Source of the DNA: Candidatus Eiseniibacteriota bacterium
Lineage (GTDB): Bacteria > Eisenbacteria > RBG-16-71-46
Assembly: GCA_005893185.1 (NCBI GenBank)
Contig: VBOS01000046.1
Coordinates: 1-13,004, forward strand
Reading direction: 5' to 3'
Length of the DNA: 13,004 nt
Shown here: positions 1 through 8,017 of the stretch, piece by piece
Layout: the number at the start of each line of letters is the position of its first letter
Numbering within the stretch: position 1 is the first letter of the stretch
Notes under the pieces: generated by a model
Database searches by the model: none
Told to the model about the DNA's origin: nothing
The model's input: only the letters and a program-made list of their open reading frames with translations
Translations under genes and position numbers: made by a program

Positions 1-678
1 AGCGAGCCGCATGCGCGCCGGGTTCCCTTCGCCCAGGCGATCGGCATCCCGCTCAACGTCCTGCTCTTCCTGCTCCTGATGGTCATGGCATGGGGCAGCT
101 GGAGCGGTTTCTTCGCGCATCCGGTCCGCGTGGGCGTCGTGGCGCTGCACCTCATCATGATCCCGGTCATGACCTGGTCCACGTCGGGCCGCAGCAAGGG
201 GCTCAGGCACGCGCCGGACTGGAAGCCGTTCTTCCCGCTCCTCGTCTTCCACTCGCTCTTCACAGCATGGGTGATGCCCTACATGGACGCGCGCGACCTG
301 TGGGTGCTCCCGGGGGGCGAAGCTCTGCGCTGGACGGGGCTCACCGTGCTGGCCGCAGGCGTGGCGCTGCGCCTCGGGCCGATGCTCGAACTCGGGCGGC
401 GCTTCGTTTCCGTCGTGGCGATCCAGCCGGAGCACACGCTGCATACGAGCGGCTTCTACGCCCGCGTGCGGCATCCTTCCTACCTCGGTATCCTGCTCAT
501 GGACTTAGGTTTCGCGGGCGTGTTCCGGAGCGCGGTGGCGCTGGCGCTGATGCCGCTGGTCTTCTGGATGTTCCGCCGGCGCATGGACGTGGAGGAGGCG
601 TTCATGGTCGAGCAGTTCGGGGCGGAATACCGAGCGTACATGGGGCGCACGCGGCGGATCCTGCCCGGGGTCTACTGA
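1..678 (+). CDS. Isoprenylcysteine carboxyl methyltransferase (ICMT)-family membrane protein, 5'-partial
   Basis: Small integral-membrane methyltransferase-like protein of the ICMT/phospholipid methyltransferase superfamily, which uses S-adenosylmethionine on lipid-like or prenylated substrates; the bacterial substrate is unknown. The hallmark RHPSYLG lies at 469-489 (residues 131-137 counted from the ATG at 79). It is followed by a hydrophobic segment and the C-terminal EEAFMVEQFGAEYRAYMGRT region, which matches the family's E-E-x(n)-FG-x-x-Y-x-x-Y ending. Several hydrophobic segments precede the motif. The frame is open to base 1 and encodes more membrane-like sequence (IPLNVLLFLLLM) before the ATG at 79, and that ATG has no Shine-Dalgarno. 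The gene therefore probably starts outside the window. A 61-nt gap separates it from alaS. Family assignment is firm; the substrate is not known. Confidence 0.8.
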   Translation, partial: SEPHARRVPFAQAIGIPLNVLLFLLLMVMAWGSWSGFFAHPVRVGVVALHLIMIPVMTWSTSGRSKGLRHAPDWKPFFPLLVFHSLFTAWVMPYMDARDLWVLPGGEALRWTGLTVLAAGVALRLGPMLELGRRFVSVVAIQPEHTLHTSGFYARVRHPSYLGILLMDLGFAGVFRSAVALALMPLVFWMFRRRMDVEEAFMVEQFGAEYRAYMGRTRRILPGVY

Positions 679-681
679 AGC

Positions 682-694
682 CGCGGATTCCGCG
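682..694 (+). terminator. Weak hairpin after the methyltransferase gene
   Basis: CGCGG (682-686) pairs with CCGCG (690-694) across a 3-nt loop, beginning 4 nt after the TGA at 676-678. There is no T-run, only a TTT further on. It could help end the upstream transcript, but five GC pairs occur easily by chance in sequence this GC-rich. Confidence 0.25.
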
Positions 695-700
695 CTCGAT

Positions 701-729
701 TTCACTCCCCCGGTCGGAGCCGCTATCTT
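701..729 (+). promoter_or_regulatory. Candidate sigma70-type promoter for alaS
   Basis: TTCACT (701-706) and TATCTT (724-729) are separated by exactly 17 nt, each matching four of six consensus bases. Transcription would begin near 736, just before the ATG at 740. No Shine-Dalgarno precedes that ATG, so the message would be leaderless or nearly so. This comes from reading the sequence, with no statistical test. Confidence 0.4.
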
Positions 730-739
730 CCGCCGTTCC

Positions 740-3477
740 ATGGTCCCCACCCCGGCATCCCTGACCTCGCGAACCGCGGCCGAGCTGCGCCGCGCGTTCC
801 TCGATTTCTTCACCTCCCGCGGCCACACCGAAGTGCCGTCCGCGCCGCTGGTTCCCAACGATCCGACGCTGCTCTTCACCACCGCCGGCATGGTGCAATT
901 CAAGCCCTACTACACAGCCAGCGGCGAGCTGCCCTACACACGCGCGGTCTCGGTGCAGAAGTGCCTGCGACTCACCGACCTCGACTACGTCGGCCTGACC
1001 CCTCGGCACGACACGTTCTTCGAGATGCTCGGGAACTTCTCGTTCGGCCCGCGAAGGCGGAGGCGATCGCCTTCGCCTGGGAGTTCGTGACCGAGACGCT
1101 CGGAATGCCCAGGTCGCGGCTCTACGCCTCGGTCTTCGCGGGCGAGGGGAATCTGCCGCGCGACGAAGATGCGATCGCGCTGTGGAAGAAGATCGGGCTG
1201 CCGGCGGATCACATCGTCTCGCTGGGGCGGGCGGACAACTTCTGGGGACCGGCGGGCGGCTCGGGGCCATGCGGGCCGTGCAGCGAGATCTACTTCGATC
1301 TCGGCGAGAGGCGCCCGGATTACCTCGCGGAGGGCGCGTTCTGGGGCGAGCGGCCCGGCGATGCCGGGGACCGCTACATGGAGTTCTGGAACCTGGTGTT
1401 CCCGCAGTTCGATGCGCAAGCGGACGGCAGCTTGAAGCCGCTGCCGCGCCCCGGCATCGACACCGGGATGGGGATCGAGCGACTGGCGCTCATCGTGCAG
1501 GGGAAGAGCACGATCTTCGAGACCGACCTGTTCGCGCCGCTGGTGGATTCGGTGCTGGATCTGGCGCGACCGCCCGCGGAGCGGCGCGCGGCGGCGCTGC
1601 GCGATGCGCGCATCATCGCCGACCACACCCGCGCGCTGGTGTTCGCGATCGCCGAGGGCGCGCTGCCGGGCAACGAGGGCGCGGGCTACGTGCTGCGCCG
1701 GCTGCTGCGGCGGGCTGTGACGCGCGGGCGCTCGCGGCGCGGGTTGGCGCTCCACCGGCCGTTTCTCGCCGCCACCGCCGAGCGCGCGATCGCGCAGTTC
1801 GCCGGGCACTACCGCGAGCTGGGCGCACGCCGATCCGAGATCCTGCGCGTGATGGAGCAGGAGGAGGCAGGCTTCACGCAGACCTTCGAGGCGGGGCTGG
1901 CACGGCTCGAGAAGCTGCTGAAGGACGCGCGCGAGGTGGGCGGCGAGGACGCGTTCGCGCTCCACGACACCTACGGCTTCCCGATCGAGCTGCTGGAGGA
2001 GATCGCGCGCGAGTCGGGCGTTGCGGTGGATCGCGCGGGCTTCGAGCGCGCCATGGAGGAGCAGCGCGCGCGTGCGCGGGCTGCGAGCAAGTTCACGCAG
2101 GAGGAGGGCGCTGCCTCGAAGGCTTGGACGATCGTGACGCTTGGCGCGGACTCCGAGTTCCTCGGCTACCGCACGCTCGCGGCCGAAGGGCTCACGCTGC
2201 GCCGCTGGCGCGAGCACGCCGCTTCGGGGCGTGGCCCGAACGCTGCGCCCGAGATCGAATTGGTGCTCGACCGTACGCCCTGCTACGCGGAGTCGGGCGG
2301 CCAGGTGGCGGACCGCGGCGCGATCGAGGGCGGCGGGGCGCGGGCCGAGCTGGTCCACGTCTACAAGGAGGGCGAGAGCATCGTGCATCGCGCACGTCTC
2401 GTCTCGGGTACGTGCGAAGCGCTGGTGGAAGCTGGGCGTACCGGTGTGCTCGCGGCGCGCGTGGATCCCGCGCACCGCGCGCCCACGATGCGCCACCACA
2501 CAGCCACCCACCTGCTCCACGCAGCTCTGCGCAAGGAGCTGGGTTCCCACGTGCGCCAAGCCGGATCGCTGGTGGCGCCGGATCGGCTGCGCTTCGACTA
2601 CACGCACTTCGAGGCCCCGTCGCACGAGAAGCTGGCCGCGATCGAGGACCTGGTGAACGAGTGGGTGCTGCGCAACCCGGAGGTGAAGTGGGAGATCCTC
2701 CCGCTCCAGCGCGCGAAGGAGATGGGGGCGATGGCGCTGTTCGGCGAGAAGTACGGCGCCGAAGTGCGCATGGTGACGGTGCCCGGAGTCGATGAGGCCG
2801 GCATCCCGACCAGCCGCGAGCTGTGCGGCGGCACGCACGTCGCGCGCACGGGCGACATCGGCGCGTTCGTCCTGGTCGCGGACGGCGCGATCGCGAGCGG
2901 CGTGCGCCGCATCGAGGCGCTGTGCGGGCACGAGGCGCTGCGCTGGCTCAAGGCGCAGGGCGAGACCCTGGCGCGCGCCGCGCACGCGCTCCAGTCGAGC
3001 CCGGCGGCGGTGCCCGAGCAGGTGGAGAAGCTCAAGACCGAGCTCACGAGCCTCAGGAAAGCGCAGGCCGAGCAGCGCCGCGGCGGCCTCGCAGATGAGA
3101 TGGCGCGGCTCGCGATCGGCGCAGAGAAGGGCGCGGGCGGGCGCTGGGTGGTGGCGGCGATCGAGTCCGAGGCCGAGACCGAAGCTGTGCGCGAAGCTGC
3201 GGACAAGCTGCGGGGCGCGCTCGGGCGCGGCGCGGCGGTGCTCGCGATCCGGAGCGGCGGCAAGCTCGCGTTCCTCGCCGCCGTCACGGACGACCTGGTG
3301 GCGGAGAAGAAGCTGCGCGCCGACGAGCTGGTGCGCGCAGTTGCGAAAGTGGCGGGAGGCTCGGGCGGCGGGAAGCCGCACCTGGCACTCGCAGGTGCCA
3401 AGGATCCCGCGAAGCTCGAGGACGCGCTCGCCGAGGCGCGCCGCATCATCCAGGGAACGCTCGGGGTGCCGGCATGA
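740..3477 (+). CDS. alaS: Alanyl-tRNA synthetase, interrupted by a frame break
   Basis: Charges tRNA-Ala with alanine in the cytoplasm. The N-terminal part (740 to about 1048) has AFLDFF, NDPTLLFTTAGM and HDTFFEMLGNFSFG. It carries the short KCLRLTDLDYVG form, without the AGGKHND-type insertion seen in E. coli. Downstream, in another frame, are EAIAFAWEFVTE, SGPCGPCSE (1261-1287), class II motif 3 DTGMGIER (1459-1482), the editing-domain HTATH (His codons 2497 and 2509), CGGTH (2824-2838) and a DHHA1/C-Ala end with GGSGGGKPHLALAG. Only 5 nt lie between the FSFG codons and the KAEAI codons, where the family has DYF (9 nt), so the frame shifts. The first frame stops at 1088-1090. Total coding span is about 912 codons, normal for AlaRS. 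The gene is essential and the downstream 800 codons are intact, so a sequence error is likely. The TGA overlaps the next gene's ATG. Confidence 0.93.
1046..1056 (+). other. Frame break in alaS
   Basis: The first frame reads ttc ggc ccg cga agg, while homologous coding resumes at aag gcg gag (from 1054) one frame back. Bases 1049-1053 (ccgcg) stand in for the nine bases expected for Asp-Tyr-Phe. The gap is 4 nt net, so a single-base error would not restore the usual motif. Confidence 0.85.
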
Positions 3478-4598
3478 AGGCCCTCGTGCTCGCAGGGGGC
3501 CGCGGCACGCGGCTGCGGCCGATCACGCACACCAGCGCCAAACAGCTCGTGCCGGTCGCCAACAAGCCGGTGCTGTTCTACGGGCTCGAGGCGATCCGCG
3601 CGGCCGGCATCCGCGAGGTCGGGATCGTGGTCAGCGATCCGCGCGAGATGCTGGTGAAGGACCCCCGCACAGGCGAGCAGGTCACCGTGATGGTGAACAG
3701 CCAGGCCGAGATTCGCGCGGCGGTCGGCGACGGCTCGGCGTTCGGGCTCCAGGTCACATACATCGAGCAGGAGGCGCCGCTCGGGCTCGCCCACGCGGTC
3801 AAGATCTCCGCCGACTACATGCGGGACGAGCCATTCGTCATGTACCTGGGCGACAACCTCATCAAGGACGGCATCACCCACTTCGTGCGGGAGTTCCAGC
3901 AGGAGGAGCCGGACGCTCAGATCCTGCTCGCGCACGTGAAGACCCCATCGGAGTTCGGCGTGGCGGAGCTGGACGGTGATCGCGTGGTGCGGCTCGAGGA
4001 GAAGCCGGCGCTCCCCAAGAGCGATCTGGCGCTGGTCGGGGTCTACCTCTTCGACTCGTGTGTGTTCGAGGCGGTGAACGCGATCCAGCCCAGTCGGCGC
4101 GGCGAGCTCGAGATCACAGACGCGATCCAGCACCTGATTCAGAGCGGCCGGCGCGTGCGCTCGCACGTGATCACCGGCTGGTGGAAGGACACAGGCAAGG
4201 TCGAGGACCTGCTGGAGGCCAATCGCATCGTGCTCGCGGATCTCCAGACCGAGATCCACGGCACGGTGGACGCCGAGTCGCGCTGCGAAGGCCCTGTGCG
4301 CATCGGGCCGGGCGCCACGGTCGAGCGCTCGCGGCTGCGCGGGCCGCTGGTGATCGGCGCCGGGGCGCGGATCGCCGACGCCTACGTCGGCCCGTTCACC
4401 GCGATCGCCGACGGCGTGGTGCTCGACCGCTGCGAGATCGAGCACTCGATCGTGCTCGAGCGCAGCCGCATCGTGAACGTGCCGCGGCGCATCGAGTCGA
4501 GCCTGATCGGGCGCGACGCGGTGGTGACCGCGAGCGACGCCATGCCGCGCGCGCACCGGCTCATGCTCGGCGATTCGAGCCGGGTGGAGCTGTCTTGA
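3474..4598 (+). CDS. Glucose-1-phosphate thymidylyltransferase, long form
   Basis: Cytoplasmic nucleotidyltransferase that makes dTDP-glucose from dTTP and glucose-1-phosphate, the first step of the dTDP-rhamnose/deoxysugar pathway. It has 374 residues. The nucleotide-binding signature LAGGRGTRLRPIT is at the N terminus. Others are GLAHAV, YLGDN (Asp127, metal/substrate region) and EEKP (Lys177). From about residue 250 there are hexapeptide-like turns (IGPGATVERS, VIGAGARI) forming a left-handed beta-helix. This is longer than the roughly 290-residue RmlA and resembles the StrD/actinobacterial long type, so I give no rmlA symbol. ATG 3474 overlaps the alaS TGA (ATGA). rmlD follows directly, which supports a dTDP-sugar role. 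rmlB and rmlC are not in the window. A different hexose-1-phosphate nucleotidyltransferase specificity is possible but less likely. Confidence 0.87.
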   Translation: MKALVLAGGRGTRLRPITHTSAKQLVPVANKPVLFYGLEAIRAAGIREVGIVVSDPREMLVKDPRTGEQVTVMVNSQAEIRAAVGDGSAFGLQVTYIEQEAPLGLAHAVKISADYMRDEPFVMYLGDNLIKDGITHFVREFQQEEPDAQILLAHVKTPSEFGVAELDGDRVVRLEEKPALPKSDLALVGVYLFDSCVFEAVNAIQPSRRGELEITDAIQHLIQSGRRVRSHVITGWWKDTGKVEDLLEANRIVLADLQTEIHGTVDAESRCEGPVRIGPGATVERSRLRGPLVIGAGARIADAYVGPFTAIADGVVLDRCEIEHSIVLERSRIVNVPRRIESSLIGRDAVVTASDAMPRAHRLMLGDSSRVELS

Positions 4599-5446
4599 GG
4601 ATCGCGGTCACAGGCGCAGCCGGCATGCTGGCGAAGGCGCTGCTGCCGCAGCTCGAATCCGCGAAGCACGAGCTGCTGGCGCTCTCCCGCGACCAGGCCG
4701 ACGTGACGAGCTTCCCCGCGTTGCGCGCCGCGATCGAGCCGTTCAAGCCGGAGTGGGTGATCCACCTCGCGGCGTTCACGCGCGTGGACGAATGCGAGCG
4801 CGAGGCGGAGCTGGCCTTCCGCGTGAACGGCCTCGGCGCGCGCAACGCGGCACTCGTGGCAGCTGCATGCGGGGCGGCTGTGCTCACGATCTCCACCGAC
4901 TACGTTTTCGACGGACGCGGCAAGCGTCCCTACCGCGAGTACGACCACGTGGGGCCGCTCTCGGTTTACGGAAAGTCGAAGTGGGCGGGGGAGGAGGCCG
5001 TGCGCGATGCCTCGCATCGCCACGTGATCGTCCGCACAGCTTGGCTCTACGGCGCGGGCGGGGCCAACTTCGTGGACTCGATCCTGCGCAAGGCGCGCCA
5101 CGGCGAGTCCTTGGCGGTCGTGGACGACCAGCGGGGCTCGCCCACCTGGACGAACGATCTCGCGCGGGCGCTCGTGGGGCTCGTCTCCGCCTCCGAGTTC
5201 GGCACCTACCACTGCACGAACGGCGGCGAGTGCACGTGGCACGAGCTGGCCGAGCACGTGATCCGGCGCGCCGGCCACGACGGGCCGGTCGAGCGCACGA
5301 CCACAGCTGCGCTCGCGCGTCCCGCGCCGCGGCCCGCCTATTCGGTGCTCGACGGGAGCTGGTGCGAGCACGTGACCGGGCACCGGATGCCGCACTGGAA
5401 GGACGCCGTGGACCGCTATCTCGGCACCGTCCTCGCGGGCAACTGA
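4595..5446 (+). CDS. rmlD: dTDP-4-dehydrorhamnose reductase
   Basis: NAD(P)H-dependent short-chain dehydrogenase/reductase that reduces dTDP-4-keto-L-rhamnose to dTDP-L-rhamnose for surface polysaccharide. It has 283 residues, typical for RmlD. The start MRIAVTGAAGML is the Rossmann glycine motif. Others are HLAAFTRVDECE (58-69), STDYVFDG (100-107), the catalytic YGKSK (Tyr125, Lys129), DQRGSPTWTNDLA (178-190) and the C-terminal RPAPRPAYSVLD. The TTG at 4595 is chosen because it begins exactly at the conserved N terminus, has GGAG five bases upstream and overlaps the previous TGA (TTGA). No ATG fits. Coupling to the nucleotidyltransferase puts two dTDP-rhamnose steps side by side. Confidence 0.92.
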   Translation: MRIAVTGAAGMLAKALLPQLESAKHELLALSRDQADVTSFPALRAAIEPFKPEWVIHLAAFTRVDECEREAELAFRVNGLGARNAALVAAACGAAVLTISTDYVFDGRGKRPYREYDHVGPLSVYGKSKWAGEEAVRDASHRHVIVRTAWLYGAGGANFVDSILRKARHGESLAVVDDQRGSPTWTNDLARALVGLVSASEFGTYHCTNGGECTWHELAEHVIRRAGHDGPVERTTTAALARPAPRPAYSVLDGSWCEHVTGHRMPHWKDAVDRYLGTVLAGN

Positions 5447-5474
5447 GGCTCGCCACTGCCGTGGAGGGAACGCC

Positions 5475-6076
5475 ATGAAACGATCGTCCGAAGAGGCCCG
5501 CGGCCCGCTCGAGCGCGAGGCGCGCGTGGTGCTGCGCGACGCAGGCGTCGCGCTCAAGCGGCTCGAATCGAGCTGCGCCCGCGCCGTCGCCGCCGCCGCC
5601 GAGGCGGTGATCTCGTCCCTCGGCTCGGGCGGCACGATCTACTTCTGCGGGAACGGCGGCAGCGCGGCCGACGCCCAGCACCTCGCCGCCGAGCTTGCCG
5701 GGCGCTACTTCCTCGACCGCCCGGCGCTGGCCGCGATCGCGCTCACAACGAACAGCTCCGCGCTCACAGCCATCGGCAACGACTTCGGATTCGAGGAGGT
5801 CTTTTCCCGCCAGCTCCGCGGCGTGGGCACGCCCGGCGACGTGCTGGTCGCGATCACCACCAGCGGCCGCTCGCCGAACGTGCTGCGGGCTGTTGAGGCC
5901 GCGCACGAGCTCGGCATGACCGTGATCGGCATGACCGGCCCCGCCGGAAAGAGGGCCACATCGCCATGGGCCACGCGCTGTGCGAGCTGGCCGAGCGCGC
6001 GCTGTTTCCGGCAAGAACGAAGGGCAACGCCCGGCCCGCGCCCTCGCCCCGTCGCTCGGCTCGGAGCCGCAGTTGA
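5475..6076 (+). pseudogene. gmhA: Phosphoheptose isomerase (SIS domain), internal deletion and frame change
   Basis: GmhA converts sedoheptulose-7-phosphate to D-glycero-D-manno-heptose-7-phosphate for ADP-heptose and LPS core. ATG 5475 has GGAGGGA five bases upstream. Residues 1-158 are a normal SIS fold: FCGNGGSAADAQHLAAEL (putative zinc ligands His69 and Glu73), GNDFGFEEVFSRQL, ITTSGRSPNVLRA and GMTGPAG. The family's next 22-25 residues (CD-x-RVPS-x-TPRIQ, including the zinc-ligand Gln) are absent. The conserved end EGHIAMGHALCELAERALF follows at 5951 in another frame, ending with TGA 6074-6076. That TGA overlaps the next gene's TTG, which supports this as the original 3' end. As written the protein would lack the Gln and His ligands. 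Real loss or a collapsed assembly are both possible. Confidence 0.8.
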
Positions 6077-6963
6077 TCGGCGCGCTCATCGCGTCGCTGC
6101 GGCCGCGGCAGTGGACCAAGAACCTGCTGCTCTTCGCCGGCGTGCTGTTCTCGCGCCAGCTCGGCGAGCCCGGGCTCGCGCTGCGTGCCGCAGCCGGATT
6201 TCTCGCGTTCTCCCTGCTCTCGGGAGCCGTCTATCTCCTGAACGACGTGCGCGACCTCGAAGAGGATCGCCGCCATCCCGTTCGCCGCCTGCGCCCCATC
6301 GCATCGGGCCGCCTGCCGGTGCCGGCCGCATGGGCGGCGCTCGTCCCCGTCCTCGGGGCGGTGGTCGCGCTCGCGCGGTGGCTGGGTCCCGGCTTCACCA
6401 CGGTCGCCGCGACTTACCTCGTCGTCAATCTCGCCTACACGTTCTTCCTCAAGAAGCAGGTGCTGATCGACGTGTTCGTGATCGCGAGCGGCTTCGTGAT
6501 GCGCGCCATCGCAGGCGTCGAGCTGCTGCTGCCGGTCTCGCCCGGCACCGAGATTTCCCCGTGGCTCCTGATGTGCACGTTCTTCGGGGCACTGTTCCTC
6601 GCCCTGGGCAAGCGCGGGCGCGAGCTTTCGAACGCGGGCGAAGACGCCCACAGCAAGCGTGCAGTGCTCGAGCACTACACGCCCGAGCTGGTGGACGGGC
6701 TGCTGCTCGTGGCCGCAGCTGCGAGCGTGATGAGCTACGCGCTCTACACCATCTGGCCCGGCACCGTCGCCAAGTTCGGCACCGAGCACCTGCTGTGGAC
6801 CGTGCCGTTCGTGGCCTACGGGATCTTCCGTTATCTCTACGTGGTGTGGGGCGCGCGCAGCAGCGAGGACCCGTCCCAGGTCCTGCTCGCCGACCGCCCG
6901 CTGCTCGCGTGCGTGCTGCTCTATCTCGGGGCGGTCGTCCTCATCCTCTACCTCCGCGCGTGA
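6073..6963 (+). CDS. UbiA-family prenyltransferase, decaprenyl-phosphate phosphoribosyltransferase-like
   Basis: Integral-membrane enzyme of 296 residues that likely moves phosphoribose from PRPP to a polyprenyl phosphate (DPPR synthase type), a lipid-linked sugar precursor. RPRQWTKNLLLFAG is near the N terminus. The metal/diphosphate motif NDVRDLEED is at 57-65, followed by RRHPVRRLRPIASG. A second conserved block is FFLKKQVLIDVFVIASGF, then WLLMCTFFGALFLALGKR. About eight hydrophobic segments are visible. The HP-x-R-x-RPIASG wording is the DPPR-synthase subgroup rather than UbiA/COQ2 aromatic prenyltransferases. The TTG at 6073 is preferred: it overlaps the gmhA TGA, has CGGAG six bases upstream and begins at the family N terminus. 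The subgroup call is from memory of the motif; the exact lipid and sugar are uncertain. Confidence 0.83.
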   Translation: MIGALIASLRPRQWTKNLLLFAGVLFSRQLGEPGLALRAAAGFLAFSLLSGAVYLLNDVRDLEEDRRHPVRRLRPIASGRLPVPAAWAALVPVLGAVVALARWLGPGFTTVAATYLVVNLAYTFFLKKQVLIDVFVIASGFVMRAIAGVELLLPVSPGTEISPWLLMCTFFGALFLALGKRGRELSNAGEDAHSKRAVLEHYTPELVDGLLLVAAAASVMSYALYTIWPGTVAKFGTEHLLWTVPFVAYGIFRYLYVVWGARSSEDPSQVLLADRPLLACVLLYLGAVVLILYLRA

Positions 6964-7907
6964 GCCGGCGGCCCCTCCCGCGCCGGGTCGAGATCGAGGC
7001 GCGCGCCAAGCTCAACCTCGGGCTCGCGGTCGGCCCCGATCGCGCCGACGGCTACCACGAGATCGCGACCGTCTACCAGTCCATCACGCTCGCCGACACG
7101 CTGGTCGCGACGCGGATCCGCCGCGGGTTCCGGCTGCGCGTGCGACACGAGGACGCGTCCGTGCGCGGGCACGCCGGTCGGGCGCTGCGCGCGCCCGTGC
7201 CCGCGGGCGAGAGCAACCTGGTGCTGCGCGCGGCGCGGAAGATGGCGGAGCGCGCGGGGATCGAGGGGGGGGCGAGCTTCCGGCTCATCAAGCGGATTCC
7301 CGCCCGCGCCGGGTTGGGCGGGGGAAGCGCCGACGCAGCCGCTGCGGTTGCGGCCATGGCCGCCCTTTACCGGCCCCGCATGTCGCTCGAGGCCCGCCGG
7401 TCGCTGTGCGCCGAGATCGGCTCGGACGTCCCGTTCGCCCTCCAGGGCGGTACGGCGATCGGTCTCGGGCGCGGGGAGCGGCTGCAGCCGGCGCGGCTCG
7501 ATGGCCCGTTCCGCGTCGTGCTTGCTGTGCCCCGCTGGAGGGTCCCGACGGCCTGGGCCTATGAGCAGATAAGCCGAACAAAATTTGGCTTGACAGGGTG
7601 GCGGGCCAAGCTCAGATTCGCGCAATCACTTGGGCGCAAGCGAGTCAGCCTTTCCCGAGCGCTGCGCCTGGGCAACACGTTCGAAGGGGTGTTGGGAACG
7701 AGGCGGGAGGAGTTCCGGTCGCTGTGCGAGAGGCTTCGCGCGGCGGGTGCAGTCGAGGTGCGCGTGACCGGGAGCGGCTCGGCTGTATTCGGGATCCTCG
7801 CGCCATCCGTACCCGCGGACCAGGTCGTGGGTCGCTTCGCGGGGAGTGAGCCGCTGTTCTTGGCGCGCTCCGCACGGGCGGGACTGAAGCTCCGCGGGCA
7901 GTCGTAG
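6960..7907 (+). CDS. ispE: 4-diphosphocytidyl-2-C-methyl-D-erythritol kinase
   Basis: GHMP-family kinase that phosphorylates CDP-ME in the non-mevalonate (MEP) isoprenoid pathway. It has 315 residues. Motifs in order: ARAKLNLGL with Lys17; DGYHEI with His33; the ATP-binding loop RIPARAGLGGGSADAA (112-127); GSDVPFAL with catalytic Asp156; NTFEGV; and the C-terminal glycine motif GSGSAVFGI (271-279). GTG 6960 overlaps the prenyltransferase TGA (GTGA) and places the kinase motifs at normal distance from the start. It lacks a Shine-Dalgarno, so translation probably depends on coupling. Its product feeds the polyprenol used by the gene before it. The stretch from about 7560 to 7690 is visibly less GC-rich than its surroundings but still codes for family sequence. 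The gene ends with TAG. Confidence 0.93.
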   Translation: MSRRPLPRRVEIEARAKLNLGLAVGPDRADGYHEIATVYQSITLADTLVATRIRRGFRLRVRHEDASVRGHAGRALRAPVPAGESNLVLRAARKMAERAGIEGGASFRLIKRIPARAGLGGGSADAAAAVAAMAALYRPRMSLEARRSLCAEIGSDVPFALQGGTAIGLGRGERLQPARLDGPFRVVLAVPRWRVPTAWAYEQISRTKFGLTGWRAKLRFAQSLGRKRVSLSRALRLGNTFEGVLGTRREEFRSLCERLRAAGAVEVRVTGSGSAVFGILAPSVPADQVVGRFAGSEPLFLARSARAGLKLRGQS

Positions 7908-8017
7908 CACTGGAAGCAGGGATGCTTGCCGCGCCAACCGCCCGGCCGCTTCCCGCTCAGGAGGCCAATCGGTAGCCGTATACCCCTCATCAAGGACGGA
8001 TCCGAGGTGACGGTCTC

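Noticed and set aside
1040..1060. Programmed -1 frameshifting in alaS
   Set aside because: There is no slippery heptamer or obvious downstream pseudoknot. A -1 shift would give FSFG-PA-KAEAI and still lose the conserved DYF residues.
985..3381. Long minus-strand open frame opposite alaS, and a second at 2598-4556
   Set aside because: Both are Arg/His/Ala-rich reverse-strand shadows typical of high-GC coding DNA. They have no recognisable motifs and lie opposite clear genes.
5980..6072. Prenyltransferase start at GTG 5980
   Set aside because: This stretch encodes the conserved gmhA C terminus in another frame. The TTG at 6073 fits the family start, the upstream GGAG and the stop overlap.
5475..7907. 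A single 810-residue protein joining GmhA and IspE
   Set aside because: The middle part (about 5950-6960) is an Arg/Ala/Pro-rich shadow of the prenyltransferase read in the wrong frame. The open frame arises by chance because of the gmhA frame change and high GC.
7973..7984. TAGCCG/GTATAC as a -10 box for spoVG
   Set aside because: No acceptable -35 hexamer lies 16-18 nt upstream.
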